From Pseudomonadota bacterium (GTDB taxonomy: Bacteria > Pseudomonadota > Gammaproteobacteria > Steroidobacterales > Steroidobacteraceae), in the NCBI GenBank assembly GCA_037200975.1, contig JBBCGI010000001.1, positions 310,001 to 374,000 on the forward strand: DNA of 64,000 bases, given 5' to 3'. The translations under genes and the position numbers were made by a program. The first letter of the stretch is position 1, and each line of letters begins with the position of its first letter. Shown in pieces: positions 45,631 through 55,747 of this stretch. The notes under the pieces were generated by a model. It was given only the letters and a program-made list of their open reading frames with translations. It had not been told where the DNA came from and did not search any database.

Positions 45631-47943
45631 TCATACCGGAGCGCGGCGCTGGCCGTTACTTTGCGCGTCGGCTGCCGTCTCGCTACGCCGCCAGTGAAAT
45701 GGGTAACGCGCACTGCGCGCGATCCGCCGCAGCGTCGTGCCCTTCGTCCCCAAATCGAGCTCTACTGCGCCATCACGGCGCGTGTCGAGTACCTGGGCGC
45801 CGGACTCGCGCCAGCGCGCGAGCGTCCGGATGCGCGTGCCGGTCTCGGCCGCTCCGCCAGTCGCGATCGCCCATCCCGGCGCGACCGCTTCTATCCACTC
45901 GGCGCTCGATGCGAGTGAACTGGCCTGCCGGCCGAGCACTGCCGCCTCGCTCGCCAGAGAACCCGCGGGCAGGCGCCGCAACAGACCGCGCTCGGCCGCC
46001 GCGTCCATATCTCCGGCCAGCACCACGCCGTGCCCGTCTACCGACACACGCAGGACGCAGTAACGCGAGCCGCCTCCGCCCACCCAGGTCTCGAAGTTCA
46101 CACCGTCCCAGGTGAAGCGCGAATCGCGGCAGCGCGAAGCCGGCAATGACGTCGCCGGCCACCCACCGCCCACGACGATGTGCGCCAGTCCGCGTTGGTC
46201 GGCTAACAACGCCGCGCCCTGCGCGCGATCCGCGTTGAGCGCCGGCAGGATCAGCAGATCGATGCGCTCGCGGCCGAGTGCCGCCAGCGCCGGCAGGACG
46301 AGTTGCCGCGCGGGTGAGCCGTGGGTATTCCAGCCATCGCCGGTGTCGAACAGCAACACGTGATCGCGCGTCGCGATGAGGATCGCGGTACCGCGCGTAT
46401 CGAACACCGACACCTGCGCCGTGCCCGCTTCCGGCATGCGGGACGCAGCGAACAGCAGCGGCAACGCCATCACGCACCCGGTCGTGCGCAACGGCCAGGG
46501 CCAGCGGCACAGCAGCAGCCACCCGCACGCGAGCGCAAACGCGAACCACCACAGCGGTGGCGTCATCTGCCAGCGCGCCAGATCCGCCTCCGCGGCCCAG
46601 ACCAGTCCCGGCCACAGCCATTCGTACAGTGCGGCCGCGATGCCGAAGATCGGCGCGCAAAGGGCCGGCCACAGCAGTGCCGCCAACCCGCCCAGCAACA
46701 CCAGCGGCACGAGCACGAACGACATGATCGGAATGGCCAGCAGGTTCACCCACAGGCCCGCCAGTGAAACCCCGTCGAAGACCGCGAATGTCAGCGGCGC
46801 CAGCGCCACCATGACGGCCAGCTGCAAACGCAGAAGTCCGAAGCCACGCCGCGCCGGCACCAGACTCGAAGTCTCGACCAACAGGATGACCCCGACCGCC
46901 ACGAACGACAGCCAGAAGCCCGCCGCGAGTGGTGCAAACGGATCGAACAGCAGCACCGCGATCAGCGCCAGCGACCAGCCGCGCGCCGCGCTCAAATGCC
47001 GCGCGCCGAGCCGCGCGAGCGAAAACACCGCCAGCATCAACCAGGTGCGCTGGGTAGGCACCGAGAACCCGGCCAGCAGGGAATACAGTCCGGCGGCGGC
47101 CAAGCCCGAGAGCAGCGCGAACGGCTCGCGTTCGATGCGCGTGGCGAACGGCAGCCAGCGCCACGTCCAGCGCGCGCCGCAGAAGGCCAGCAGCGCAAAC
47201 AACGTGACGTGCAAGCCCGATATCGCAACCAGGTGCGTCGTGCCAGTGGCGTTGAAGACGCGCCACTGATCCAGGCTCATGCCCGCGGTCAGGCCGACGG
47301 CCAGAGCGGTCAGCAGCGCGGCGGCATCCGGATCGCCGACGCTGTCCGAGATGCGGGCCGCGATGCGGGCGCGCGCACCGTCGATCGACGTGTGGGCGAG
47401 CAGGAGCCGTTCATTGAGCGCGGCAGGCAATACGCGGCCGGTCAGATGCACGCGATCGCGAAACGCGATCCGCGCCAGGTCCGCGCCCACGAAATTCCGT
47501 GTCGGCTCGGGCGCGGACAGCCGCACCACCCAGCGCCAGCGCTCTCCGACGCGAGGAATATGAGGCGCGTCGCGCCAACTGAGCCGCGCATGCCGGACCC
47601 GCGTGTCCGCCGCGGCGCCCGCACGGATGGTGACCTGCGCATCGAACCGCAGCTCCGTGCCTTCGCGTTCCGGCACGCTGACCACCACGCCTTCGAGCAG
47701 GACGCGCGTATCGGCGCCCGCTGGCAGCACGCGCAGATCGAGCCAGCGGGATGCCGAAGAAGATGCCAGCCACAGGCCCGCGAGCACGCAGGTCAGCAAA
47801 CGTCCGCACTCGCAGTGACGCAGTGAAGTCGTGACGGTGATGACGATCGCCAACGCCGCACATGCCATCCACGCGGTGCCGGGCAAATCGGCCGCGCCGA
47901 GGCCCGCCAGCACGCCGAGCAGCAAGGCAAACGCGCCGGTCAC
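45631..47943 (-). CDS. comEC: DNA internalisation protein ComEC/Rec2 with degenerate metallo-beta-lactamase-like domain
   Basis: A 770-residue channel for DNA uptake. The N-terminal DUF4131 region and OB-like part (residues 1-190) precede the Competence domain with many membrane helices (ALLTALAVGLTAGMSLDQWR, LVAISGLHVTLFALLAFCGA). The C-terminal domain (from about residue 510) has the beta-lactamase fold opening VSVFDTRGTAILIATRDHVL-LFDTG and the late VVLAGDMDAAAE. The expected metal motif HxHxDH is replaced by LPALNADRAQG around 565-575, so nuclease activity is doubtful. It is first in the comEC-exbB-exbD-msbA-lpxK-ycaR-kdsB operon. Confidence 0.93.
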   Translation of the reverse strand: MTGAFALLLGVLAGLGAADLPGTAWMACAALAIVITVTTSLRHCECGRLLTCVLAGLWLASSSASRWLDLRVLPAGADTRVLLEGVVVSVPEREGTELRFDAQVTIRAGAAADTRVRHARLSWRDAPHIPRVGERWRWVVRLSAPEPTRNFVGADLARIAFRDRVHLTGRVLPAALNERLLLAHTSIDGARARIAARISDSVGDPDAAALLTALAVGLTAGMSLDQWRVFNATGTTHLVAISGLHVTLFALLAFCGARWTWRWLPFATRIEREPFALLSGLAAAGLYSLLAGFSVPTQRTWLMLAVFSLARLGARHLSAARGWSLALIAVLLFDPFAPLAAGFWLSFVAVGVILLVETSSLVPARRGFGLLRLQLAVMVALAPLTFAVFDGVSLAGLWVNLLAIPIMSFVLVPLVLLGGLAALLWPALCAPIFGIAAALYEWLWPGLVWAAEADLARWQMTPPLWWFAFALACGWLLLCRWPWPLRTTGCVMALPLLFAASRMPEAGTAQVSVFDTRGTAILIATRDHVLLFDTGDGWNTHGSPARQLVLPALAALGRERIDLLILPALNADRAQGAALLADQRGLAHIVVGGGWPATSLPASRCRDSRFTWDGVNFETWVGGGGSRYCVLRVSVDGHGVVLAGDMDAAAERGLLRRLPAGSLASEAAVLGRQASSLASSAEWIEAVAPGWAIATGGAAETGTRIRTLARWRESGAQVLDTRRDGAVELDLGTKGTTLRRIARSARYPFHWRRSETAADAQSNGQRRAPV

Positions 47944-47976
47944 GGGCCGCGGGCATGGGTGCTAGAGTGCGCGCCG

Positions 47977-48495
47977 ATGCCACGGGGGTTCTTCCGCAAG
48001 ATCACGCCGCGCAGCGAAACGCTGCGCACGCACTGGGCGTTGAAACCATTCGGCCGTTTCTTCGGCGACCCGCGGCTGTGGTCGCTGCAGCGGCGTACCG
48101 TGACACCGGCCTTCGGCGCGGGGCTTGCGATCTGCTTCATCCCGCTGCCCATTCACATTCCGGTCGCGGCGATGGTGGCAATCTTCTGCCGCATCAATAT
48201 TCCGACCATCATGCTGGCGCTGGTGGCGGTGAATCCTCTGACCATCGTTCCGGCCTATCTGCTCGCGTACAAGATCGGGGTGCTCGTCACCGGCGCGCAC
48301 GAGCGAAGCTTCAAGTTCCACATGAGCTGGGACTGGGTGCAGCACGGGCTCGGCCCCATGTGGAAACCGTTTCTCGTGGGCTGCGGAATCACCGGAGCGC
48401 TGGTGGGGTTGATCAGCTACGCACTGCTCGACGTCCTGTGGCGTTACAACGTACGCAAGAGATACCGCGAGCGCGCCGGTGCAGCCAGCCGGTAA
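47977..48495 (+). CDS. DUF2062 family inner-membrane protein
   Basis: 172 residues. The family pattern is clear: LWSLQRRTVTPAFGAGLAIC, FIPLPIHIPVAAMVAIFCRI, NIPTIMLALVAVNPLTIVPA, with membrane helices at about 45-75, 80-105 and 140-165. The function of DUF2062 proteins is not established; they are often found beside comEC and lolCDE genes. ATG at 47977 gives MPRGFFRKI. Divergent from comEC, and its stop abuts the lolD stop with no spare base. Confidence 0.88.
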   Translation: MPRGFFRKITPRSETLRTHWALKPFGRFFGDPRLWSLQRRTVTPAFGAGLAICFIPLPIHIPVAAMVAIFCRINIPTIMLALVAVNPLTIVPAYLLAYKIGVLVTGAHERSFKFHMSWDWVQHGLGPMWKPFLVGCGITGALVGLISYALLDVLWRYNVRKRYRERAGAASR

Positions 48496-49179
48496 TCAGG
48501 TCTTTTCGAGCAGATTTCCGTGCTCGAGCTCGAGCACGCGGTCCATGCGTGCCGCGAGGCGCCGGTCGTGCGTCACCACGATGAGGCTGGTGCCGAGCTC
48601 GCGATTGAGCTCGAGCATGAGCTCGAACACGCTCTCGGCGTTGTTGCCGTCGAGGTTGCCCGTGGGTTCGTCGGCCAGCACGATGCGTGGGCCGGTCACC
48701 AGCGCGCGCGCCACCGCCGCGCGTTGGCGTTCGCCACCCGACAATTCCTGCGGGCGGTGCACCAGGCGCTGCCCAAGGCCCACGCGTTCGAGAATCGCGC
48801 GCGCGCGTTTTTCGGCTTCCGCCTTCGGCTCGCGCCGCACCAGCAGCGGCATGGCGACGTTCTCGAGCGCGGAGAACTCCGGTAACAGGTGATGGAACTG
48901 GTAGATGAACCCGAGCGTGCGATTGCGCAGTTCGCCGCGCGGTTTTTCGGCCAGCGAATGGATGTCGTTGCCGGCGATCCGCACGATGCCCGCGGTGGGT
49001 TTGTCGAGCCCGCCGAGGATCTGCAACAAGGTGGTCTTGCCCGAACCGGAGGCGCCGATAATGGCGATGCGTTCGGCGGGTTTAACCGCGAAGTTCACGC
49101 CCTGCAATACCTCGAGGTCGATCGGTCCCTGGCGGAACGCGCGTTTCACCCCGATCGCTTCGAGCACCAGCTCAGTCAT
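48496..49179 (-). CDS. lolD: Lipoprotein-releasing ABC transporter ATPase LolD
   Basis: 227 residues. Walker [21 protein letters not shown], signature [16 protein letters not shown], Walker [20 protein letters not shown], and the LolD-type Q-loop region [20 protein letters not shown]. It powers extraction of lipoproteins to LolA. ATG at 49179 is the conserved start and overlaps the preceding permease gene by 8 bases. Confidence 0.97.
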   Translation of the reverse strand: MTELVLEAIGVKRAFRQGPIDLEVLQGVNFAVKPAERIAIIGASGSGKTTLLQILGGLDKPTAGIVRIAGNDIHSLAEKPRGELRNRTLGFIYQFHHLLPEFSALENVAMPLLVRREPKAEAEKRARAILERVGLGQRLVHRPQELSGGERQRAAVARALVTGPRIVLADEPTGNLDGNNAESVFELMLELNRELGTSLIVVTHDRRLAARMDRVLELEHGNLLEKT

Positions 49180-50431
49180 GTCGTAAGGCCTCCGCCGGCA
49201 AGGTGCGCGACGCACGCCATGCCGGGTAGATAGTCGCGAGCGCGGACAGCAGCAGCGTCACGCCGGCGACCTGCAACACGTCGCCGAAACGCACCTCGCT
49301 CGGCAGGTCGCTCATGAAATACACGCTCGCGTCGAGGAATTTCGTGCCGACGGCGGTTTCGATGCCGTGCACGATGCCGGGAAAGTAGATTGACAGCACC
49401 CAGCCGAGCGCGACACCGGCGGCCGTGCCGCACAGGCCGATCAGGGCGCCCTGCACGAGGAACATCTCGAGCACGTTGCCGGGGGCCGCGCCGATGGTGC
49501 GCAGGATCGCGATGTCGGTCTGCTTCTCCTTCACGATCATCACCAGCGTCGCCACCAGGTTGATGGCCGCGACGAACACCAGCAGCAGCAGGATGAAGAA
49601 CATCATCGATTTGGTGAGCTCGACGCTGCGGAAGAACATCGCGTGATCGCGCGTCCAGTCGCTGACGTAGAAACCGGCACCCCCCACGTCGATGGCATGC
49701 GCCACCGTAACCACGATGTTCGGCGCGAGGAATGGATCGTCCAGCGCCAGCCGCAGGCCGGTGACGTTGTCTCCCATGCGATACAGCTTCGCGGCATCGC
49801 TCATGTGCGTGAGCGCAAGGCCCCGATCGAACTCGTACATGCCGGATTCGAACACGCCCGCGACCGTGAAACGACGCATGCGCGGCGCGAACCCGGCGGG
49901 AGTCGCGGTACCTTCGGGCGTCATCAACACCACGCTCTGGCCGACACCGACACCAAGCTCGGCGGCCAGCGCCGAACCGAGAATGATCCGGTATTTTCCC
50001 GGCTGCAGATCGTTCAACGACCCGGACTTGAGCCGCGACCCGAGCCCGACCGCGCGGCTTTCCTCTTCGGGCAGGATGCCGCGCACCAGCGTGCCGGTGA
50101 CGCGCTGGCCATTGGCCAGCAGGCCGCGCGATTCGATGAACGGCACCACGGCCTTCACGCCCGGCTCGGAAGCCGCGGTAGTTTGCGCCGCGTGCCACTG
50201 CGGGATGACGCCGTCGATGCCGGTGATGGTGGCGTGCGAGGTCACCGACAACATGCGGCTGCGCAGTTCGGTCTCGAAGCCGTTCAGCACCGACAGGGTC
50301 ACGATCAGCACGGCGACGCCGAGCGCGAGCCCCGTCACCGACATCGCCGCCACGAACGACACGAAGCCGCTGCGATGCGTGGAGCGCAGGTACCGCACGC
50401 CGATCAGCCATTCGTAACGCAGGCCCGTCAT
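49172..50431 (-). CDS. lolE: Lipoprotein-releasing ABC transporter permease (LolC/E family, second copy)
   Basis: 419 residues. N-terminal [20 protein letters not shown] and the first helix [20 protein letters not shown], a large periplasmic domain, then three helices ([60 protein letters not shown]) with the coupling motif [18 protein letters not shown]. Assignment as LolE rather than LolC follows gene order and is not certain. It overlaps the upstream permease by 4 bases. Confidence 0.93.
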   Translation of the reverse strand: MTGLRYEWLIGVRYLRSTHRSGFVSFVAAMSVTGLALGVAVLIVTLSVLNGFETELRSRMLSVTSHATITGIDGVIPQWHAAQTTAASEPGVKAVVPFIESRGLLANGQRVTGTLVRGILPEEESRAVGLGSRLKSGSLNDLQPGKYRIILGSALAAELGVGVGQSVVLMTPEGTATPAGFAPRMRRFTVAGVFESGMYEFDRGLALTHMSDAAKLYRMGDNVTGLRLALDDPFLAPNIVVTVAHAIDVGGAGFYVSDWTRDHAMFFRSVELTKSMMFFILLLLVFVAAINLVATLVMIVKEKQTDIAILRTIGAAPGNVLEMFLVQGALIGLCGTAAGVALGWVLSIYFPGIVHGIETAVGTKFLDASVYFMSDLPSEVRFGDVLQVAGVTLLLSALATIYPAWRASRTLPAEALRHD

Positions 50432-51678
50432 TCGTATCTCAGGGCGTCGGCCGGCGGGATGCGCGATGCACGGAACGCCGGGTAGATAGTGGCCAGCAGC
50501 GTGATCAGCATCGCGATGCCGGCGATCCACAACACCTGCTCGATGCGCACCTCCGAGGGCAACCGCGTGATGACGTACACGTCGGAATTGAAGATCTCGA
50601 AACGGAACAGCCGTTCGAGAAAGGCGGCGACCGAGCCCGCGTACTGGCCGATCCAGACACCGAAGAAGACGCCCGACGCGACGCCCAGCCAGGCGATGAC
50701 GCTACCCTGGATGAGGAACACCGCCATCACGCGCCGCGGCGAAGTGCCGAGCGTACGCAGGATCGCGATGTCCGTGCGTTTGTCGGTCACGACCATCGCG
50801 AGCATCGCGACCAGATAAAACGCCGCCACCGCCACGATCAGCATGAGGATGATCGCGACCATGGTCTTCTCGATGCGGATCGCGCGGAAGTAGCTGGCGT
50901 GCTCCACCGTCCAGTCCTGGATCGACACGCCGGCCGGAAGCTGTTTCGCAAGCGCGGCGGCGAACTGCGGTGCCGCGAGCGCGTCGGTGAAATTGACGTG
51001 CAGCGACATGCGCGCATCGGGGTCGGGCAGCAAGGCCCGCACGTCCTCGAGCGCGGCGATCAGCAAGGAGCCGTCGTAGTCCTGCACCTCCGCGTCGAAC
51101 ACGCCGGCGACGATGAATTCGCGCAGGCGCGGTTGCGGGGCGCCATCCGCATCGGTGCTGGGTACCAACAGCGTGAGCGCGTCGCCGAGGCCAAGGCCCA
51201 TCAGCTGCGCGATCGCGTGGCCGACGATGATCCGGTCGCTACCCGGCGTGAGGTCCTGGAGCCGGCCTTCGACGATGGTGCGGGTGACGCGTTCGACCTC
51301 CCCTTCGTGCGCCGGGTCGATGCCGCGCAGCCGCACCGGCAGCATCTCGGGCTTGCGCACCGCCAGTGCCTCGATCTCGATGAACGGCGCGGCGCCTGCG
51401 ACGTGGGGCGTGGCGCGGACTTGTCTGGCCAGCGAGCTCCAGTCCACGGTGGCCTGCGAATCCGCGGGCAGGTAAATCCGCGCGTGCGAAGACAACGACA
51501 ACAGCCGTGTGCGCAGCTCGCCCTCGAGCCCGTTCATGACCGACAGGACCACGATCAGGGCCATGACGCCCAGGCACACGCACAGCAGCGAGACCCAGGT
51601 GATGAAGGAGACGAAGAACTTGTGAGAGCGGGCCCGCACGTAACGCAGGCCGACGAATAAGGGCAGGGAATTCAGCAC
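50428..51678 (-). CDS. lolC: Lipoprotein-releasing ABC transporter permease (LolC/E family, first copy)
   Basis: 416 residues. FVGLRYVRARSHKFFVSFIT, helix CVCLGVMALIVVLSVMNGLE, a periplasmic domain with PFIEIEALAVRKPEMLPVRL and GIDPAHEGEVE, and C-terminal helices with [20 protein letters not shown] and ITLLATIYPAFRASRIPPAD. It heads lolC-lolE-lolD. Which of the two permeases carries the LolA-recruiting hook cannot be decided from inspection. Confidence 0.93.
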   Translation of the reverse strand: MLNSLPLFVGLRYVRARSHKFFVSFITWVSLLCVCLGVMALIVVLSVMNGLEGELRTRLLSLSSHARIYLPADSQATVDWSSLARQVRATPHVAGAAPFIEIEALAVRKPEMLPVRLRGIDPAHEGEVERVTRTIVEGRLQDLTPGSDRIIVGHAIAQLMGLGLGDALTLLVPSTDADGAPQPRLREFIVAGVFDAEVQDYDGSLLIAALEDVRALLPDPDARMSLHVNFTDALAAPQFAAALAKQLPAGVSIQDWTVEHASYFRAIRIEKTMVAIILMLIVAVAAFYLVAMLAMVVTDKRTDIAILRTLGTSPRRVMAVFLIQGSVIAWLGVASGVFFGVWIGQYAGSVAAFLERLFRFEIFNSDVYVITRLPSEVRIEQVLWIAGIAMLITLLATIYPAFRASRIPPADALRYE

Positions 51679-51756
51679 GGGTGCGAATTCTGGCGCAAAA
51701 ACCTGACTGGGTTCACAAAAGTGCTGTTAGACGGAGTCGGTGCGTGGCGACAGCGG

Positions 51757-51784
51757 CTGACTTTGCCACAGCGGGGCGTATATT
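51757..51784 (+). promoter_or_regulatory. Candidate promoter of the small exported protein gene (and perhaps mfd)
   Basis: CTGACT (51757-51762) and TATATT (51779-51784) are separated by 16 bases and lie about 40 bases upstream of the ATG at 51824. Matches are 4 of 6 and 5 of 6. Before that ATG the ribosome site AGGAGA is clear. By inspection only. Confidence 0.4.
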
Positions 51785-51823
51785 GCCGCGACGGTCGAGT
51801 CGCCGGCCGTAGGAGAGAACGAC

Positions 51824-52135
51824 ATGCTTGCTCGCACGATGAAGATGTCTGTGGCTGCGCTGGCCTTGTCCATGGGAATGGGCCTGGCCGCGCCTGCGTT
51901 CGCTGAAACTCTGGAAGTCGACGGCCAGCTGGCCATCAAGCCGCCGGGTGTCGAAACCCCGCAGCGTGGCCTCACCATGGCGGTGGTCGAACAGAAGTTC
52001 GGCGCTCCGTCCAACAAGAGCAGCCCCGTGGGCAGCTCGGGCAAGACGCCGCCGATCACCAAGTGGTTCTATCCGAACTTCGTGGTCGTGTTCGAGAACG
52101 ACAAGGTCATCCACACGGTTGCCGTCGGCGGCTAG
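51824..52135 (+). CDS. Small exported protein, possible BamE/SmpA-like fold
   Basis: 103 residues. The signal peptide is cleaved after ALALSMGMGLAAPAFA. The mature part is about 75 residues (PQRGLTMAVVEQKFGAPSNK, then PPITKWFYPNFVVVFENDKV and IHTVAVGG). The pattern of a helix ending in V-x-x-x-F/L-G-x-P followed by paired strands recalls BamE/SmpA domains, but this is only inference; no lipobox. It is the gene before mfd, with a good AGGAGA ribosome site, and is divergent from lolC. Confidence 0.82.
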   Translation: MLARTMKMSVAALALSMGMGLAAPAFAETLEVDGQLAIKPPGVETPQRGLTMAVVEQKFGAPSNKSSPVGSSGKTPPITKWFYPNFVVVFENDKVIHTVAVGG

Positions 52136-52208
52136 AGGCTCGAACTCCGAGGCGGTTTTGCCGCCCGGATTCTGTTTCGCGCATCGGGTAAGCTGCCGCG
52201 CTCCCGCG

Positions 52209-55200
52209 ATGCCGACCCTTCTTCACCCACCGCTTCCCGCGCCCCACACGCGCCAACGCTGGCACCAGCTGTACGGCTCGGCGCGCAGCCTCGCGCTGGC
52301 CGAAGCGGTGGAATCCGATACCCGGCCCTACCTCGTCATCGCGCGTGACGCGCGTGAACTCGACCAGCTGCGCGCGGAACTCGCGTTCTTCCTCGGCGGC
52401 TCGCGGCCCATCCACGTGTTGCCCGATTGGGAAGTGCTGCCCTACGACGTCTTCTCGCCGCACCCCGACATCGTCTCGGAACGGCTGGCCGCGCTCGCGG
52501 AACTGCCGCGCGTCAAATCCGCGGTGCTGCTGGCCGCCGCCGACACCATCGGCCAGCGGCTCGCGCCGCGCGGCTACGTCGATGGCCGCACGTTCAACGT
52601 GGCCGTCGGGGACCGGCTGCCCATCGAGCCGCTGCGCGCGCGCCTGGTCGAAAGCGGTTACGCGTCGGTGGCACAGGTCACCGCACCGGGCGAGTTCGCG
52701 CTGCGCGGTTCGCTGTTCGATGTGTTCCCGATGGGCGCGGACACTCCGCTGCGCGTGGACCTGTTCGACAACGAGATCGATGCGATCCGCGAATTCGATC
52801 CGGAGACGCAACGCTCGGGCGCGACGCTCAAGCAGGTGCGGCTGCTGCCGGGCCGCGAGATGCCGCTCGACACGGATTCGGTACGCGCCTTCCGCCGCCG
52901 CTACCGCACGCGCTTCGAGGGTGACCCGACCAAAAGCGTGATCTACCGCGGCGTCAGCGACGGCATCGCGCCACCCGGCATCGAGTTCTACCTGCCGCTG
53001 TTCTTCGATTCCACCGACACGTTGATCGACTATCTACCGTCGGACACCGTGGTATGCGCCGGGGCGGATCTGCCGGGCGCGGTCGAACAGGCGGCCCGGG
53101 AGATAACCGAACGATACGAAGAACGCCGCCACGACATCGAACGGCCGGTACTCGCGCCCGAAGAACTCTATCTATCGCCGGCCGAGCTGCAGGCCCGGCT
53201 CGACACCTTCACGCGCCTCGACTACGAGAGCTTCAAGGTTGAAAACGAGCTCGCGCCTCGAGGCGGCAGCGGCCACAATTTCCCGACCGCCGCGCCGCAG
53301 GAATGGCGCGTGGACCTGCGCGCGGAGCGGCCGCTGGCGCCGCTCGAAAACTTCCTCGCCACCTACCCGGGCCGCGTATTGCTGGCCGCCGATTCCGCCG
53401 GCCGCCGCGAGGTGCTGCTCGAGATGCTGCGCGTCCATTCGCTCAAGCCGAAGACCGTCGCGGGCTGGCACGAGTTCGTCGACAGCGACGCGCGTTTCGC
53501 CATCGGCATTGCGCCCGAGATGGCCGGGCTCAATGTCATCACGCCGCCGATCGCGGTATTGGGCGAGGCGCAGCTGTTCGGCCAGCGCACGCGGCAGGAA
53601 CGGCGGCGGCGGCGCGTAGCCTCCGATCCGCAGGCCATCCTGCGCGACCTCACCGCGCTCGGACCCGGGTCGCCGGTGGTGCACGAAGAGTATGGAGTGG
53701 GCCGCTACCTCGGTCTGCAGATCATGCAGGTCGCCGGGCAGGACGGAGAGTTCGTCGTGCTCGAATACGCCGGCGGCGACAAGCTGTACGTGCCCGTCCA
53801 GCAGCTGCATCTCGTGTCGCGCTACTCGGGCGCCGCGCCCGAAAGCGCGCCGCTGCACAAGCTCGGCACCGATCAATGGGCGCGGGCGCGCAAACGCGCC
53901 GCCGACAAGATCCGTGACGTGGCCGCGGAGCTGCTCGATCTCTACGCGCAGCGCCAGGCGAAGCGCGGCCCGGCATTGCCGTCGAAGGAACTCGAATACC
54001 AGGCGTTCGCGAACAGTTTTCCGTTCGAGGAGACCGACGACCAGGCCGAGGCGATCCGTCAGGTGCTGCAGGATCTCGCCAGCGAGAAACCCATGGACCG
54101 CGTGGTCTGCGGCGACGTGGGCTTCGGCAAGACCGAGGTCGCGATGCGCGCGGCCTTCGTCGCCGCGCAGGCTGGCAAACAGGTCGCGGTGCTGGTGCCC
54201 ACCACCCTGCTCGCCGAACAGCACACCAACAACTTCCGCGACCGCTTCGCGGACTGGCCGGTACGCATCGAGTCGCTGTCGCGCTTCCGCAGTTCCAAGG
54301 AGTCGAACACGGTGCTCGAGGGAATCGAGAAAGGCACCGTCGATATCGTGATCGCCACGCAAAAGCTGCTGCACGCGAACGTACGCTTCAAGGATCTCGG
54401 ATTGATCATCGTCGACGAGGAGCACCGTTTCGGCGTGCGCGACAAGGAGAAGCTCAAGACGCTGCGCGCCGAGGTGCACGTCCTGACGCTGACCGCGACC
54501 CCGATCCCGCGCACCTTGAACATGGCGCTCGGCGGCCTGCGGGACCTGTCGCTGATCACCACGCCGCCGGCCGAGCGCCTGGCGATCAAGACCTTCGTCA
54601 CCGAGTGGCATGCGCCGACGCTGCGCGAGGCCGCGTTGCGCGAATTCCGCCGCGGCGGCCAGGTGTACTTCGTCCACAACGTGGTCGAGACCATCGACAA
54701 GACCGCGCAGGAACTCGCGACGCTCATCCCCGAGGCGCAGGTGCGGGTCGGCCACGGGCAGATGCGCGAGCGCGACCTCGAGCAGCTGATGGTCGATTTC
54801 TACCACCGGCGTTTCAACATGCTGGTGTGCACCACGATCATCGAAAGCGGCATCGACGTACCCACCGCCAACACCATCATGATCGACCGGGCCGACAAAC
54901 TCGGCCTCGCGCAGCTGCACCAGCTGCGCGGCCGGGTCGGCCGTTCGCATCACCGCGCCTACGCCTATCTATTGACACCGAACCGCAAGGCCCTGTCGCT
55001 CGACGCGGTGAAACGGCTCGAGGCGATCGAATCCCTCGAGGACCTGGGCGCCGGCTTCACGCTGGCGACCCACGACCTCGAGATCCGCGGCGCGGGCGAA
55101 TTGCTGGGCGAATCGCAGAGTGGCGAGCTCACCGAGATCGGCCTCACGATGTATCTCGACATGCTCGAGCAGGCGGTCAAGGCATTGAAGGAAGGGCGCG

Positions 55201-55718
55201 AGCCGGTGCTCGACCGCCCGCTGGCCGCGACTGCCGAGGTCGAGCTGCGCCTGCCCGCCCTGCTGCCCGAAAGCTACGTGGCCGAGGTGCCGGTGCGCCT
55301 GGCGCTGTACAAGCGGCTCGCGGCGGCCCCCGACAACGCCGCCATCGACGGCCTGACCGAGGAGATCGTCGATCGTTTTGGTCCGCTGCCGCCGCCTGCC
55401 ACGGCGCTGCTGCGCGTCGCAAGACTCAAATTGACGGCTCGCGCCCTCGGAATCCGCCGACTCGATCTGGGGCCGGAGGGTGGCTACGCATTGTTCGAAG
55501 AACAGAACCAGGTCGACCCGCGGGCGGTCATACGGCTGGTGCAACACCCCGACCGTGATTACCGCCTCGACGGCGCGCTCAAGCTGCGCATATCGCGTGA
55601 AACCGACGAAGGTGGCGAACGCTTCGAGTTTGCCGAGAAGTTCCTGGCGGACCTCAGGGCGCCTCCCGCGGGCGCCAGTCCGTCTGCGTCGAAACCCAAA
55701 CCGCCCAAGTCCAGGTAA
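52209..55718 (+). CDS. mfd: Transcription-repair coupling factor Mfd
   Basis: A 1169-residue DNA translocase that removes stalled RNA polymerase and recruits UvrA. A UvrB-like N-terminal region (residues 1-330; FFLGGSRPIHVLPDWEVLPY, FALRGSLFDVFPMGADTPLR) is followed by the RNAP-interaction domain (LTALGPGSPVVHEEYGVGRY), the helicase core with Walker A GDVGFGKTEVAMRAAF, LIIVDEEHRFGVRDKEKLK, LTATPIPRTLNMALGGLRDL, the RecG-like region QLRGRVGRSHHRAYAYLLTP, and a C-terminal D7 domain. ATG at 52209 is the natural start; the frame is open upstream through an unrelated gene. Confidence 0.97.
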   Translation: MPTLLHPPLPAPHTRQRWHQLYGSARSLALAEAVESDTRPYLVIARDARELDQLRAELAFFLGGSRPIHVLPDWEVLPYDVFSPHPDIVSERLAALAELPRVKSAVLLAAADTIGQRLAPRGYVDGRTFNVAVGDRLPIEPLRARLVESGYASVAQVTAPGEFALRGSLFDVFPMGADTPLRVDLFDNEIDAIREFDPETQRSGATLKQVRLLPGREMPLDTDSVRAFRRRYRTRFEGDPTKSVIYRGVSDGIAPPGIEFYLPLFFDSTDTLIDYLPSDTVVCAGADLPGAVEQAAREITERYEERRHDIERPVLAPEELYLSPAELQARLDTFTRLDYESFKVENELAPRGGSGHNFPTAAPQEWRVDLRAERPLAPLENFLATYPGRVLLAADSAGRREVLLEMLRVHSLKPKTVAGWHEFVDSDARFAIGIAPEMAGLNVITPPIAVLGEAQLFGQRTRQERRRRRVASDPQAILRDLTALGPGSPVVHEEYGVGRYLGLQIMQVAGQDGEFVVLEYAGGDKLYVPVQQLHLVSRYSGAAPESAPLHKLGTDQWARARKRAADKIRDVAAELLDLYAQRQAKRGPALPSKELEYQAFANSFPFEETDDQAEAIRQVLQDLASEKPMDRVVCGDVGFGKTEVAMRAAFVAAQAGKQVAVLVPTTLLAEQHTNNFRDRFADWPVRIESLSRFRSSKESNTVLEGIEKGTVDIVIATQKLLHANVRFKDLGLIIVDEEHRFGVRDKEKLKTLRAEVHVLTLTATPIPRTLNMALGGLRDLSLITTPPAERLAIKTFVTEWHAPTLREAALREFRRGGQVYFVHNVVETIDKTAQELATLIPEAQVRVGHGQMRERDLEQLMVDFYHRRFNMLVCTTIIESGIDVPTANTIMIDRADKLGLAQLHQLRGRVGRSHHRAYAYLLTPNRKALSLDAVKRLEAIESLEDLGAGFTLATHDLEIRGAGELLGESQSGELTEIGLTMYLDMLEQAVKALKEGREPVLDRPLAATAEVELRLPALLPESYVAEVPVRLALYKRLAAAPDNAAIDGLTEEIVDRFGPLPPPATALLRVARLKLTARALGIRRLDLGPEGGYALFEEQNQVDPRAVIRLVQHPDRDYRLDGALKLRISRETDEGGERFEFAEKFLADLRAPPAGASPSASKPKPPKSR

Positions 55719-55747
55719 CGATGAACGACCCGTTATACTTTCGGCCC

